Positions 36,105-45,418 of a stretch of 50,083 nucleotides of DNA are shown here, in pieces. A program made the translations under genes and the position numbers. The stretch lies in contig CAMAXN010000016.1 of assembly GCA_945862245.1 (NCBI GenBank), forward strand, positions 1 to 50,083, given 5' to 3'. The first letter of the stretch is position 1. Each line of letters begins with the position of its first letter. This DNA is from Prosthecobacter debontii. Lineage in GTDB: Bacteria > Verrucomicrobiota > Verrucomicrobiia > Verrucomicrobiales > Akkermansiaceae. A model generated the notes under the pieces. The model saw only the letters and a list, made by a program, of their open reading frames with translations, searched no databases and was not told the DNA's origin.

Positions 36105-36932
36105 TCAGGAAATATTTACCATGGTGAGAACTTCATCCGGTGAGTATCCTTGTTCGCGAAGTGTGCGGATCGAGTGGGCATGATCACGCTTAGCAAGGCG
36201 CGTGCCGTATTCATCGCGGACGAGGGCGTGATGAAGGTAATGGGGCTCGCGGAATCCGAGGATGGACTGGAGTTGCCGATGGATGTGCGTGGCGCCGAGC
36301 AGGTCTTCGCCGCGGGTGACGTGGGTGATATTTTGAAAATGATCATCCACGACCACTGCGAGATGGTATGCGATGCCGATGTCTTTACGCGCTAAGACGG
36401 CATCGCCGTTCACCGAAGTGTCCACGTGTATTTTTCCGAAGCGTAGATCGTGAAAGGAAAGCTCGCCGTGGATTTCAGCGGCCTTCGCTACATGAAAGCG
36501 CCATGAGTGGGCTTCCCCGGCAGCGATCCGTTCGAAGGTTTCTTGGGTGGATAGCGCGCGGCAGGTGCCGGAATAGATTTCCGCGTGGGAACCATGTGGA
36601 GCGGAAAGCGCGGCTTGAATGTCCTTGCGCGTACAGAAGCAGGGATAGATGAGTCCCATGTTTTTCAGCGCTTCCAGCGTATCGTCGTAAGCTTTGCGCC
36701 GTTCGCTTTGGAGCAGGATTTCGCCATCCCATCTCAAGCCCAACCATTCCAGATCCTCCTCAATGTGGCGGTAAAATTCCGGCTTCACCCGCCCGGTATC
36801 GATGTCCTCCTGCCGCAGCAGGAAGCACCCGCCCGCGTCCCGCGCGAGATCATGGGCAACCTTGGCGGCATACACATGGCCGAGGTGGAGATCACCGGTG
36901 GGGCTGGGGGCGAAGCGGGTGATTGGGTTCAT
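36105..36932 (-). CDS. gluQ: Glutamyl-Q tRNA(Asp) synthetase
   Basis: A 275-residue truncated glutamyl-tRNA-synthetase paralogue. The HIGH-like motif is in APSPTGDLHLGHVY, and the QEDID segment follows. The zinc-type region is YPCFCTRKDIQ with SGTCR. DILARKD-type wording reads GDAVLARKDIGIAYHLAVVV. The KMSKS-equivalent is RLAKRDHAHSIRTL. There is no anticodon-binding domain. GluQ-RS glutamylates queuosine at position 34 of tRNA-Asp. It follows nuoL on the minus strand with a 111-base gap. dksA, its usual neighbour in proteobacteria, is absent. Confidence 0.88.
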   Translation of the reverse strand: MNPITRFAPSPTGDLHLGHVYAAKVAHDLARDAGGCFLLRQEDIDTGRVKPEFYRHIEEDLEWLGLRWDGEILLQSERRKAYDDTLEALKNMGLIYPCFCTRKDIQAALSAPHGSHAEIYSGTCRALSTQETFERIAAGEAHSWRFHVAKAAEIHGELSFHDLRFGKIHVDTSVNGDAVLARKDIGIAYHLAVVVDDHFQNITHVTRGEDLLGATHIHRQLQSILGFREPHYLHHALVRDEYGTRLAKRDHAHSIRTLREQGYSPDEVLTMVNIS

Positions 36933-37043
36933 TGGAGGATGCTTTTTACCCAGAATTTTCGACTAATATATGCTGAACCTTCAAAGAAGAAGATTGCTCC
37001 GCTTACCGCGCGGCACGATGCAGCTCATCCTTGATAGGATACC

Positions 37044-38828
37044 TCAGAAAAAGACCGTGAAGTAAATCACCAGCAAGACTCCGAGGCCGAAGGTGAAGGC
37101 ATAGGCTTGGAGGTTGCCGGACTGGGCTTTGGTGAAGAACCTTCCGGCGCTATCCGTGAGGCGGGTGAAGCCGTCGACAAGGAGGCTGTTGATAATGAGT
37201 TCGTCTAGGAAATGCACGATGGCCGCGAAGCCGTCTTGGAGATGTTTCACGAGGCCTTTCTCATAAATGGAATCTAGGTAAAAGCGGTTGCGGAAAAGAG
37301 GGATCGAGAGCGGGTCTTTGGTCTTGCCGTTGTAGAGGATGAAGCCGGCGGTGATTCCAGCGATCAGCGCGCCGATAGAGACGAAAGTGACGAATCCGAA
37401 GTGGATGAGGTGAGCGGGCTGCTCGTAGGCTGGCGCGAGTTTGGCGGCGATGAATGGGAAGCCTGCGATGAGTCCCATCACGGCGAGTGCTATGAGCGGC
37501 ACGGACATCAACGGGCCGACCTCGTGGGCGTGCTCGGCATCCTCAGAGCGGGATTTGCCGAGGAAGGTGATTACGAAGGCGCGGGTCATATAAAAAGGAG
37601 TCAGCACCGCGACTCCGGCGGCGATGATGAAAAGCCAGATGTTCTTTTCATGCGCAGCTTCGAGGATCTGCTCTTTCGAGAAAAATCCCGAGGTGAGTGG
37701 CACGGCCATTAGCGCAGCGGTGCCGATTGCAAAGGTGATCGCAGTGACGGGCATTTTTTTCAGAAGGCCGCCCATTTTCCACATATCCTGTTGGTGGTGG
37801 CAGGCGTAGATGATCGCGCCGGAGCCGAGGAAAAGCAGAGCCTTGAACCAAGCGTGGGTGAATAAATGGAACATCGCTGCCTCGCCCGCGAGTAGGCCGA
37901 CGGCCATGACCATGTAGCCGAGCTGCGAAAGGGTCGAGTAGGCGAGGACGCGTTTGATATCATCTTGCTGAGTGGCCATCAGCGCGGCCATCAGCGCGGT
38001 GATCCCGCCGATCCATGCGATGGTGGTTCCGGAGAAACCTTCGAAGGCTTCGGCTCCGATGGAGAACTGCACGCGGAAGAGCATGTAAACACCGGCCGCA
38101 ACCATGGTGGCAGCGTGTATCAAGGCAGAGACAGGGGTGGGGCCTTCCATCGCGTCGGGCAGCCAGACGTGGAGGGGTAGCTGGGCAGATTTTCCGACAG
38201 CGCCGCAAAACACGCAGAGAAGTGCCGCGCCGAGGACGCCGGCGGAAATCGTCGCTGGGATTTCCATTTCCGAGAACGTCAGCGTGCCGGTGATTCCCCA
38301 CATCATCAGGATGCCGATCATGAAACCGAAGTCGCCGATACGGTTGGTGAGAAAAGCTTTCTTCGCAGCGTCGGCGGCAGAGTCCTTTTGATACCAATGC
38401 CCGATGAGTAGGTAGGAACTTAGGCCGACCAACTCCCAGAAGATAAAGGTCATGATGAAATTGTCGGCGAGGACGATGCCGGTCATCGAGAACATGAAAA
38501 GTGCGAGGCCGGTGAAATAGCGGGCTTTCGCGGAATCGTCTTTCATGTAGGCCAGCGAGAACACGTGCACTAGAAGACCCACGCCGGTGACAACGATCAT
38601 CATGCCGGTGGAGAGCTTATCGAGGGTGATGCCGATGTTGATGTTGAAATCCCCGATGGTGACCCACGGGAAGGACATCGTTTCCGTTTTTCCAAGTAGC
38701 AGGATCGCGATGAAAAAAGTGGCGGCGGCGGATACGGTGGAGACCCAATGTGCGATTCCGAGCTTGCGCAGGAAAAGCTGGTTCGAAACAGCGGCCAGAA
38801 GAGGAAGGATGAGGAGGAGCCAAGGCAT
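37044..38828 (-). CDS. nuoL: NADH-quinone oxidoreductase subunit L-like antiporter protein
   Basis: A 594-residue polytopic membrane protein of the NuoL/MrpA type. The proton-channel signature is intact: FWELVGLSSYLLIGHWY (conserved Glu), NRIGDFGFMIGI, and KSAQLPLHVWLPDAMEGPTP followed by VSALIHAATMVAAG (conserved Lys and His). DIKRVLAYSTLSQLGYM comes next. The C-terminus is long enough for the lateral helix seen in complex I. The ATG at 38826-38828 is preferred over a TTG six codons earlier. No other nuo gene is nearby. It lies between the retinal-synthesis genes and gluQ, so it may be a detached complex I subunit or a stand-alone ion transporter. Confidence 0.87.
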   Translation of the reverse strand: MPWLLLILPLLAAVSNQLFLRKLGIAHWVSTVSAAATFFIAILLLGKTETMSFPWVTIGDFNINIGITLDKLSTGMMIVVTGVGLLVHVFSLAYMKDDSAKARYFTGLALFMFSMTGIVLADNFIMTFIFWELVGLSSYLLIGHWYQKDSAADAAKKAFLTNRIGDFGFMIGILMMWGITGTLTFSEMEIPATISAGVLGAALLCVFCGAVGKSAQLPLHVWLPDAMEGPTPVSALIHAATMVAAGVYMLFRVQFSIGAEAFEGFSGTTIAWIGGITALMAALMATQQDDIKRVLAYSTLSQLGYMVMAVGLLAGEAAMFHLFTHAWFKALLFLGSGAIIYACHHQQDMWKMGGLLKKMPVTAITFAIGTAALMAVPLTSGFFSKEQILEAAHEKNIWLFIIAAGVAVLTPFYMTRAFVITFLGKSRSEDAEHAHEVGPLMSVPLIALAVMGLIAGFPFIAAKLAPAYEQPAHLIHFGFVTFVSIGALIAGITAGFILYNGKTKDPLSIPLFRNRFYLDSIYEKGLVKHLQDGFAAIVHFLDELIINSLLVDGFTRLTDSAGRFFTKAQSGNLQAYAFTFGLGVLLVIYFTVFF

Positions 38829-38922
38829 GGTCGTGTGCGGGGGCAAGATGGGGGGAGACGCCCCCTCTTTCCAAGCAGGAAATTTCTGGGTTTGTCAGGG
38901 GGATGGCGCGATTTTTAGCTTT

Positions 38923-39813
38923 TTAGAGCTTACTCTCCCTGCCCTTAGTCCAGCCTGATAGGCGCACTCGCTCCACCAAGGCCATGTGGGGAACAGTCAG
39001 CGCCGCAAGGCCGACAAAGACTAACTGAATGATTCGTGCGTCGAGCGATGTATCCCCGAGAAAATGCCAAGCAGCTACAGACCCGATTAGCACACCGAAC
39101 ATCGGCAGCAGCGCGGCAAGTAGAATGACTCCGGGTGAGGATCTGCCCGAGTAGTTGATTGTCCGAATGATGTGCCGGGCGCTATGCATGCCGCAGAAGA
39201 AGACCACGAAAGAAATAAGTGGTGGTGCTAGGATTGCAAGAAGGCCGACCGCTCCTATTTCCAAAGCGGTCAGCCAATCCCTGCGCGCCAGATACGCAGC
39301 GGTGAAAAACAGCCCGACCAGCCACGGCCAGGTGAGGAATCGCAGCATCGAAATTACGAGTTCAGCTGGATATTCCCCAGTGAGTAAGGATAGTAGACGC
39401 ATGATTTCCACCGAGTGAAATGCGGCGGGAATGACAATCACCGCTCCTCCATACAATGCACGCGCTGGCCACGGTGTTCCGGCGGGAGGATCGCCGGAAA
39501 AATGTGCTGCCGATATGATCAGAAACCCAAGTAGAAAAATCGTGGGTTGGAACTGCCAAAGCCCTACAATGAATGCACCCATCAGAAGGTAGGAGAGCCC
39601 AAAAATAAGCCAACTGCGTAAAGAGCGGAGCCCATAAAGCTGGCGGGCAAAGATGGTATCGAGGGCGCCGTGAGGCACACCGAGGACGACGATGAGTGCG
39701 GCGACGACAAGCAATTCGATCTGCGAGTCGAGCTGCCCAATAGCTGTTGCCGTAAGAGCGAGCAGTATCGCGCCGAGGCTGAACACAAAGCCTTGGATAC
39801 GCAGGGCATTCAT
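38923..39813 (-). CDS. blh: Beta-carotene 15,15'-dioxygenase, Brp/Blh family
   Basis: A 296-residue polytopic membrane enzyme that cleaves beta-carotene into two retinal molecules. The Blh histidines are present in VVLGVPHGALDTIF, IISAAHFSGD, FFCGMHSARHII and LTVPHMALVE; these four sets bind iron in the family. It is the last gene of the carotenoid operon, overlapping the lycopene cyclase stop by four bases. Together with the rhodopsin gene it makes a complete retinal-based phototrophy unit. Confidence 0.9.
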   Translation of the reverse strand: MNALRIQGFVFSLGAILLALTATAIGQLDSQIELLVVAALIVVLGVPHGALDTIFARQLYGLRSLRSWLIFGLSYLLMGAFIVGLWQFQPTIFLLGFLIISAAHFSGDPPAGTPWPARALYGGAVIVIPAAFHSVEIMRLLSLLTGEYPAELVISMLRFLTWPWLVGLFFTAAYLARRDWLTALEIGAVGLLAILAPPLISFVVFFCGMHSARHIIRTINYSGRSSPGVILLAALLPMFGVLIGSVAAWHFLGDTSLDARIIQLVFVGLAALTVPHMALVERVRLSGWTKGRESKL

Positions 39814-40988
39814 CGGCTGCGACCTCCTAACGCCGCTAAGAACCGTGTCGCAAGCCCGCTTGGAATTTCCCTAAGAAAGGGCCACGGCGGAAGGGCTAGA
39901 ATGATTGTAGCACAATCTGTAAGCTTGGCGCAGTCACTCATGAAGCGGATTACTGTATCAGGATTTTTAGACGAAAAAAGTGCTAGAAACAGATCAGGTG
40001 CGATTTCAGGCCGAGCGCGCAGGACGTGCAGAAAAAGCCAGTCCATAGCACGAATGTGCCAACTGTCGCGAGCATGCGAGAGCGGTGGCATTCCATTTGC
40101 CAGTGCCCTAGCACAATCATCCGCCCAAAGTTGAATCCGCTGGAAGGCATATCCAGACGCGGGTCTCGCACCGCCCGCGGTCAGTCCAGCGCGGACATAG
40201 GTTGCATCGAGACTAGAAACAGGTGCCGCCAGACCCATCGGGAGGATGCCGTGTTCCGACCGGATGACGGAAAAATTCACACCATTGGTAAGCTTATTAA
40301 TTCCTGCATCGAGTTCCGCAGCGAGGTCTTGTGGGCTGAGCGGATCGGGCGCGAAGACGGTAGCCTCGACGAGGGCACGAGTCGGCGTGATGGCTAGCAC
40401 ATAGAGAAAAGTGATCCTATCATTTTTAACCGGTGAAAATTCCATCAGCGTGACGGCATCCGGATTGAAGCAGGCGGCATCACATTCGATCTCCTGTCCG
40501 GAAAAAGATTGCCATAAAATTGCCTCGTCCCGTTCTGGCCGCCGGCTGGGGCGGGTATCAATAATCATTTTCGCACTGCGCTTGCCAGCAGTGGTCTCAG
40601 TTTGCCAAAGTTTGTCGTCCTTCCATGGCTCGGAGGTGAGGCTTTCGCCCATTACAAGTTCGATATTAGGCGCTGCTCCGATCGCCTCAACTGCAGCGGT
40701 GTAAAAAGTCTCTGCCGGAATCATTTGATACGGGGTTGAGCTGCAATCGAGTGTTACACGGCGCTCTTCGGTCGCGATCGAAACCGCCGCCCACCGATGG
40801 CGCACGAGGTGGCTCAATTGGCCTGTGCCTGTGCCCCAGAAACACCAGGTTCTGTCGTTGGTATAATTTGTCCGGCTTTCAATGACAGCCACGCTAGGAC
40901 TGGACTCACCCAAAGACGCAAGCCGCATCGCTAGACTTAGGCCCGCACAGCCACCGCCGAGGATGATGATATCGGTATTGGTTAGCAT
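39810..40988 (-). CDS. crtY: Lycopene beta-cyclase (CrtY type)
   Basis: A 392-residue flavoprotein. The FAD motif is IIILGGGCAGLSLAMRL. The cyclase signatures NDRTWCFWG, MEFSP and HGILPMG follow, with the late GGARPASGYAFQRIQ segment (the G-x-x-h-x-x-x-T/S-G-Y/F pattern). It closes both ends of lycopene to give beta-carotene, the direct precursor of retinal. The start ATG overlaps the phytoene synthase end by seven bases and the stop overlaps blh by four. It belongs to the bacterial CrtY rather than the heterodimeric CrtYcd class. Confidence 0.9.
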   Translation of the reverse strand: MLTNTDIIILGGGCAGLSLAMRLASLGESSPSVAVIESRTNYTNDRTWCFWGTGTGQLSHLVRHRWAAVSIATEERRVTLDCSSTPYQMIPAETFYTAAVEAIGAAPNIELVMGESLTSEPWKDDKLWQTETTAGKRSAKMIIDTRPSRRPERDEAILWQSFSGQEIECDAACFNPDAVTLMEFSPVKNDRITFLYVLAITPTRALVEATVFAPDPLSPQDLAAELDAGINKLTNGVNFSVIRSEHGILPMGLAAPVSSLDATYVRAGLTAGGARPASGYAFQRIQLWADDCARALANGMPPLSHARDSWHIRAMDWLFLHVLRARPEIAPDLFLALFSSKNPDTVIRFMSDCAKLTDCATIILALPPWPFLREIPSGLATRFLAALGGRSR

Positions 40989-41929
40989 GGATTTGCTTGG
41001 ATGCAGGGTAAACCGCGCAAGGCGAGGTGCAGACTGGCATCGTGCGTATTTGGCGGCTGCCAGAAGGATTTCCTTGCGGGTGCAATCAAGAGCGCTTGTG
41101 CCGTGAGAACCGCCTTTTCACGATCACTTACCATCATGCGGGCAAGCCAAAAATTACAACCGCGAGCACGTAGTTTGCATCCAATCTCACGATAGACACG
41201 TGCCGCGACGAGTATCCCGCAACGCGCCCGAAATGGCAGATAAGAAAGCCCCGCCTCGCCGCTTGCATAGTAGCGATCTGCCTTATCTAGCAGCGAGGTT
41301 ACACAATCACTGAGTGCCAGATGTAAGCCTTCAGCGGGTAGCACTAATTTCTCAGGATCTACTTCGCCGATCATGGAAGCAGGAAGGTAACGACGGCCAA
41401 GAGCAGCATCCTCTGAGATATCGCGACAAATATTGGTAAGCTGCATGGCAATCCCAAGATCAATGGCGTGTGAATAAGCCTCCGGGCGATGCACATCCAG
41501 CACCCCGCACATCATCACACCCACCGTCCCAGCGACACGATAGGCATAGCGTAGCAGAGCTGCTTCATCGGGGATACTTACGAGATCAAGATCCGATACG
41601 AGTCCCTGGATCAGCTCCTGCACGATGCTCGGTGCGATCTGGCATTCAGCCATGAGCCGGAGCCCATCGCTGAGCACTGGATCAGTGGATTGACCTGAGA
41701 CGATTGCCTTGCTGGCTACGGCAAGATTTTCCCGTGCTGACTGTGTGGATGCGGCTTCGTCTGCTAGATCATCGAGGTATCGGCAAAACCCATAAAGGCG
41801 CGTGGCTCTTGCCGCATGGGTCTCCCCGAGAAGATGCCGCGCCCAGTGAAAGCTGCGTCCTTTTGCGGCCAGCTCTGCATCGGCCTGAACCCACGCGGCG
41901 CGCGCGGCAGTGTCCGTTTTAGGATTCAT
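40982..41929 (-). CDS. crtB: Phytoene synthase
   Basis: A 315-residue trans-isoprenyl synthase. Both aspartate-rich substrate sites are present: YLDDLADE (first DxxxD) and NICRDISEDAALGRRYLPA (second). GRSFHWARHLL at the N-terminus and VAGTVGVMM match the family. It condenses two GGPP molecules to phytoene. The ATG overlaps the desaturase stop by four bases. Confidence 0.93.
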   Translation of the reverse strand: MNPKTDTAARAAWVQADAELAAKGRSFHWARHLLGETHAARATRLYGFCRYLDDLADEAASTQSARENLAVASKAIVSGQSTDPVLSDGLRLMAECQIAPSIVQELIQGLVSDLDLVSIPDEAALLRYAYRVAGTVGVMMCGVLDVHRPEAYSHAIDLGIAMQLTNICRDISEDAALGRRYLPASMIGEVDPEKLVLPAEGLHLALSDCVTSLLDKADRYYASGEAGLSYLPFRARCGILVAARVYREIGCKLRARGCNFWLARMMVSDREKAVLTAQALLIAPARKSFWQPPNTHDASLHLALRGLPCIQANPC

Positions 41930-43401
41930 ATTGGAGCTGCCACCGGAATCAACGCATCGACCACTTTAGCCGAGCAAAGGACTCCTGGCATTCCAGCTCC
42001 AGGATGAGTGCCCGCACCGACAAGAAAAAGGTTTTTGATTCCTTCCGACCGATTGTGAAACCGAAACCATGCCGACTGGCGGAACAAAGGTGCAACGGAA
42101 AAACCCGCACCATGGACGCTAAGATATTCTTCCTGAAAATCCTCGGGCGTCTTGTAGAAATCTGCGGTTATCGTCGTTTTAAGACCAGGCAGGATAGTGC
42201 GATCGAGAGCATTCACGATACGATCTCGGAGGCGGGGTCCTTCCTTCTCCCAGTTGATATTTCCTTGCAGATTCGGCACCGGGCATAAGACATAGAAGCT
42301 ATCACATCCCTCCGGTGCAAAGCTTGCATCAGTTGCCGTGGGACGATGCAAATAGAGAGAAAAGTCCTCAGCTAGTGTTTTTTTATAAAAAATTTCTTCG
42401 AGCAGTTCTCGGTAGCGCGTGCCCATCCAAATCGTGTGATGCGCGACTTCAGGATAAGTCTGCGTCGTCCCGAAATAGAGCACGAACAAACCCATCGAAT
42501 AATGCGCCGCCGCAAGTTTCATCCGAGTCGTGGAAGCCTGCTTCGAGGGCTTGATCATGCGGCGGTAGAGATAAGCGGCATCCGCGTTCGATACTACCAC
42601 ATCTGCGGTGATTACCTCGCCGTTTGCTAGGGTTACTCCTGTTGCTACGCCTTTTTCGACATTCACCTCGTCGATCGTCGTGTTGAGTTTAATTTCAATA
42701 CCTTGCCGCTCCATGAGTTCACCCATGGCACGGGTGATAGCTGCCGTACCACCCATCGCAAAGTGGACTCCATGGGCACGTTCAAGAAAGTGAATTAACC
42801 CGTAAATGCTGGTGGTATCGAAGGGATTACCACCTACCAAGAGCGGTTGGATGGAGAAGGCTTGCCTTAGTTTATCACTGATCAAATGGCGTGAAACCAT
42901 TTGCCAGACTGTCTCATAATTGCGCAGCCCTATAAGTCGCGGAGTTTGGCGCACCATCGTCATGAAGCGGTCGAAGGGCTGAGCTGACAACTCAGTAAAG
43001 CCGATGTCGTAAATCCGTTTTGAGTGAGCCAACAAAGCGCGGTAGCCGTCACAGTCGCGCGGCTCGATCCTTGCAATTTCCGCGAGAGTTTCTTCGAGAG
43101 TCCCACCGTAGTCGAAGTGATCACCGTCGGCGAAGTGGAAGCGATACCATGGCTTCATCGGTACTAATTCAACATGGTCTGAAAAGCGCTCGCCGAAGAG
43201 TTGAAACAATTCTTCGAACAAGAACGGAGCGGTGATAACAGTCGGGCCGGCGTCGTGACGGAAACCATCGCGTTCGAACACCTGTGCGCGACCTCCTAAG
43301 CGAGAGCAGCGATCCATCAGCGAGACGGAGTAACCTTTGGAGCGAAGTCTCAGAGCAGCGGCGATACCACCGAATCCAGATCCAACAACGATGGCTTTCA
43401 T
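41926..43401 (-). CDS. crtI: Phytoene desaturase (CrtI type)
   Basis: A 491-residue FAD enzyme that converts phytoene to lycopene. The N-terminal dinucleotide fold is AIVVGSGFGGIAAALRLRSK followed by LGGRAQVF. The desaturase signatures include GGTLEETLAEIARIEP and a family C-terminal motif GAGTHPGAGMPGVLCSAKVV. A single CrtI-type enzyme is enough for all four desaturations in bacteria. It starts 19 bases after the GGPP synthase stop. Confidence 0.95.
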   Translation of the reverse strand: MKAIVVGSGFGGIAAALRLRSKGYSVSLMDRCSRLGGRAQVFERDGFRHDAGPTVITAPFLFEELFQLFGERFSDHVELVPMKPWYRFHFADGDHFDYGGTLEETLAEIARIEPRDCDGYRALLAHSKRIYDIGFTELSAQPFDRFMTMVRQTPRLIGLRNYETVWQMVSRHLISDKLRQAFSIQPLLVGGNPFDTTSIYGLIHFLERAHGVHFAMGGTAAITRAMGELMERQGIEIKLNTTIDEVNVEKGVATGVTLANGEVITADVVVSNADAAYLYRRMIKPSKQASTTRMKLAAAHYSMGLFVLYFGTTQTYPEVAHHTIWMGTRYRELLEEIFYKKTLAEDFSLYLHRPTATDASFAPEGCDSFYVLCPVPNLQGNINWEKEGPRLRDRIVNALDRTILPGLKTTITADFYKTPEDFQEEYLSVHGAGFSVAPLFRQSAWFRFHNRSEGIKNLFLVGAGTHPGAGMPGVLCSAKVVDALIPVAAPI

Positions 43402-43420
43402 ACAAGAGTGGGTATGAATA

Positions 43421-44326
43421 TTACATCCGCCGGCAGAGTGCTTGGGCTAACTCCCGCAGGATTGCCCCTGAATCATTCGGTAGGGCCTCCGCAGCTTCGA
43501 CAGCAGTTTTGAGATAGCGCAGAGCAATATTTCGGGCCTCAAGGTGGGCGTTTTTTTCGCAGCCCGCTGCCTTTAAAACAAGTAGTGCATTAACCGCACG
43601 CGGCCCAGCATCGCCACCAGAGTCGTTCTCAAGGTCTTCCATATCATCAACGATCTGGTAGCCCACTCCAAACGCTTCGGCCGCGCGCCGCGCCTCAGCC
43701 ATCCAGGAAGGTCGGCCAGATACAATGAAGACCATTTCTAGAGGTAAACTAAGCAGTGCGCCGGATTTTCCGACCGCAATTTTTTCGTAGACGGACATGT
43801 CTGCAACCTGTTGCCCTCTCTCGGAGAGTTCCGCACATTGCCCTCGGATCACCATACAAACGCGGTTATGAACCAGTGCGATAAGTTCAGGTAAAAAGCG
43901 GGAATCTTGAATCGTAGCCAGTGCGCCGTATGCAGCGGATAGCAATAAATCGCCAACACAGATCGCCACTTCATCGCCGTAGGCAGCCCAAACAGTCTGG
44001 GTGCCACGTCGCAATTTTTCACGGTCATGAAGGTCGTCATGAACGAGTGAGGCGTTGTGCAAAAGTTCTGCCGCAGCTGCCAAAGCTACCGAATCTGTCG
44101 GAGCCAGGCCCAGTGCGGTTCCTGAGTGAAGTGCTAAACGAGCCCTAACCCTTTGACCACCAGATTGAAGATGGTAAGTAGATGCATCGACAGTTACGGG
44201 AACGGATTTTTCGGTATCGTAAATACCGCCATTGATCAGTTTCAACATCAGAGTCTCCACTTCATCGAGCGGGACTGCCACTAATTTTAGCGACACATCA
44301 CTTGAAGCAGGGGAAATGACATTCAT
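43421..44326 (-). CDS. crtE: Geranylgeranyl diphosphate synthase
   Basis: A 301-residue polyprenyl synthase. The first aspartate-rich motif is DDLHD (97-101) in NASLVHDDLHDREKLRRG. The second is DDMED in GVGYQIVDDMEDLEND. GGQRVRARLAL provides the basic substrate loop. It extends FPP/IPP to C20 GGPP, the first committed step of this carotenoid pathway. It is the first enzyme gene after the rhodopsin, 133 bases downstream of its stop with a hairpin between. Chain length cannot be fixed from sequence alone; the operon supports C20. Confidence 0.88.
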   Translation of the reverse strand: MNVISPASSDVSLKLVAVPLDEVETLMLKLINGGIYDTEKSVPVTVDASTYHLQSGGQRVRARLALHSGTALGLAPTDSVALAAAAELLHNASLVHDDLHDREKLRRGTQTVWAAYGDEVAICVGDLLLSAAYGALATIQDSRFLPELIALVHNRVCMVIRGQCAELSERGQQVADMSVYEKIAVGKSGALLSLPLEMVFIVSGRPSWMAEARRAAEAFGVGYQIVDDMEDLENDSGGDAGPRAVNALLVLKAAGCEKNAHLEARNIALRYLKTAVEAAEALPNDSGAILRELAQALCRRM

Positions 44327-44413
44327 GGATTGATAAGATCGCTATCTGTACTGACCAAATAATCCTGCAATTCCGGAGCTTTTCTTTCGTTTGCTCCTTA
44401 CCAGACAAGGATA

Positions 44414-44443
44414 AGACGTTGAGGCCGTATGACCTCAACGTCT
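44414..44443 (-). terminator. Hairpin between rhodopsin and crtE
   Basis: AGACGTTGAGG (44414-44424) and CCTCAACGTCT (44433-44443) form a perfect 11-bp stem with an 8-base loop, 16 bases after the rhodopsin stop. The T-tail on the minus strand is weak (TATCCTTG), so it may be a leaky terminator or a processing/stability stem that lets rhodopsin mRNA outnumber the crt message (inference). Confidence 0.6.
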
Positions 44444-44459
44444 CGGAAAGATCAAATGC

Positions 44460-45272
44460 TTAGGCCTTTGCGGCAGCCTTATCGCTTTCGCTCACTGCAG
44501 CCGTCCAGATAATGACTCCGAAGGCAATTTTGTTCACCACGTCAGCAAGGTTGTAAGTGATGTTGAGCATGTCAGCACTGTCGGCAGGATTTGCGCCCGT
44601 CAAGTATCCTAGGATATAACCAATTGGATAAATTGCCCATCCAACAACGACAATCCAGCGCATTAAGCTAAAGGCTTTCTGGACGGACGGAGGAGCGGAA
44701 GCGGCATTGATTTTTCCTGCTTCGCCAAGGAAAATCTCATAGATGATGTAAGCCCAGCCAAGCATACCGATAATGAATGCAAGCGTTACGTTCATGTAGC
44801 CAGCCTCACCGAGGTAACCACCGAGGAGCATGACCAATGTGCCAATCATTAGACGCCAAAAGACGCCCGCTGGCACTTTAGTAATGGCTGAGAGAATCAA
44901 GAAAAACTCGACCATGAGCAGAGGCACTGTGATCATCCAATCGATGTATCGAAAAACTGTGGGAGACGCTCCTGTCGCGACCCAAACATCTCTCATGTAG
45001 AAATAGTGGGTTGCAGCTACTAGGGTAACCAGTCCGGAAACGGTCAGAGAAGTTTTCCACTTTGCAGTTACTCGCTGAGTTTCGAGGAAGAAGAAGGCTG
45101 TGGCAGCCACCAGAGCCATCGAGATGATCCAGAATGTAACCCCGACAAAGTCGTCAGATTTTAAGTCACCGCCAGCTGAATCAGCGGCAGCGAAAAGATT
45201 AGACGTCGTTGCCAAGCCGATCAGTGTAAATACAGAAGCTTTTGCTAGTAGTGATTTTTGATTTAGATTCAT
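44460..45272 (-). CDS. Proteorhodopsin (green-tuned, light-driven proton pump)
   Basis: A 270-residue seven-helix rhodopsin with a cleavable signal peptide (about 1-28). The pump triad is D111-T115-E122 in RYIDWMITVPLLMVEF, equivalent to D97-T101-E108 of the marine green proteorhodopsin. So it should pump protons outward. The tuning site is L119 (L105 equivalent), which predicts green absorption. H89 matches the H75 that pairs with the acceptor. The retinal Schiff-base lysine is K248 in NLADVVNKIAFGVIIW. The ATG at 45270-45272 is chosen because it starts the signal peptide; no Shine-Dalgarno site precedes it, only an A-rich leader. The downstream operon makes its retinal. Confidence 0.95.
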   Translation of the reverse strand: MNLNQKSLLAKASVFTLIGLATTSNLFAAADSAGGDLKSDDFVGVTFWIISMALVAATAFFFLETQRVTAKWKTSLTVSGLVTLVAATHYFYMRDVWVATGASPTVFRYIDWMITVPLLMVEFFLILSAITKVPAGVFWRLMIGTLVMLLGGYLGEAGYMNVTLAFIIGMLGWAYIIYEIFLGEAGKINAASAPPSVQKAFSLMRWIVVVGWAIYPIGYILGYLTGANPADSADMLNITYNLADVVNKIAFGVIIWTAAVSESDKAAAKA

Positions 45273-45418
45273 ATGTTTTTTTTCGTAGTTTGTGGTTTTT
45301 GTTATTAGAAGCGGTGAAATGAGATGGCCTCTAAACTCGGACCATGCAGTGACAGGGTAGGCAAGATTGGGAATGTGGAGAATTTTCGTGCAATCGTGAG
45401 AAGTTCTGTAACGAACCA

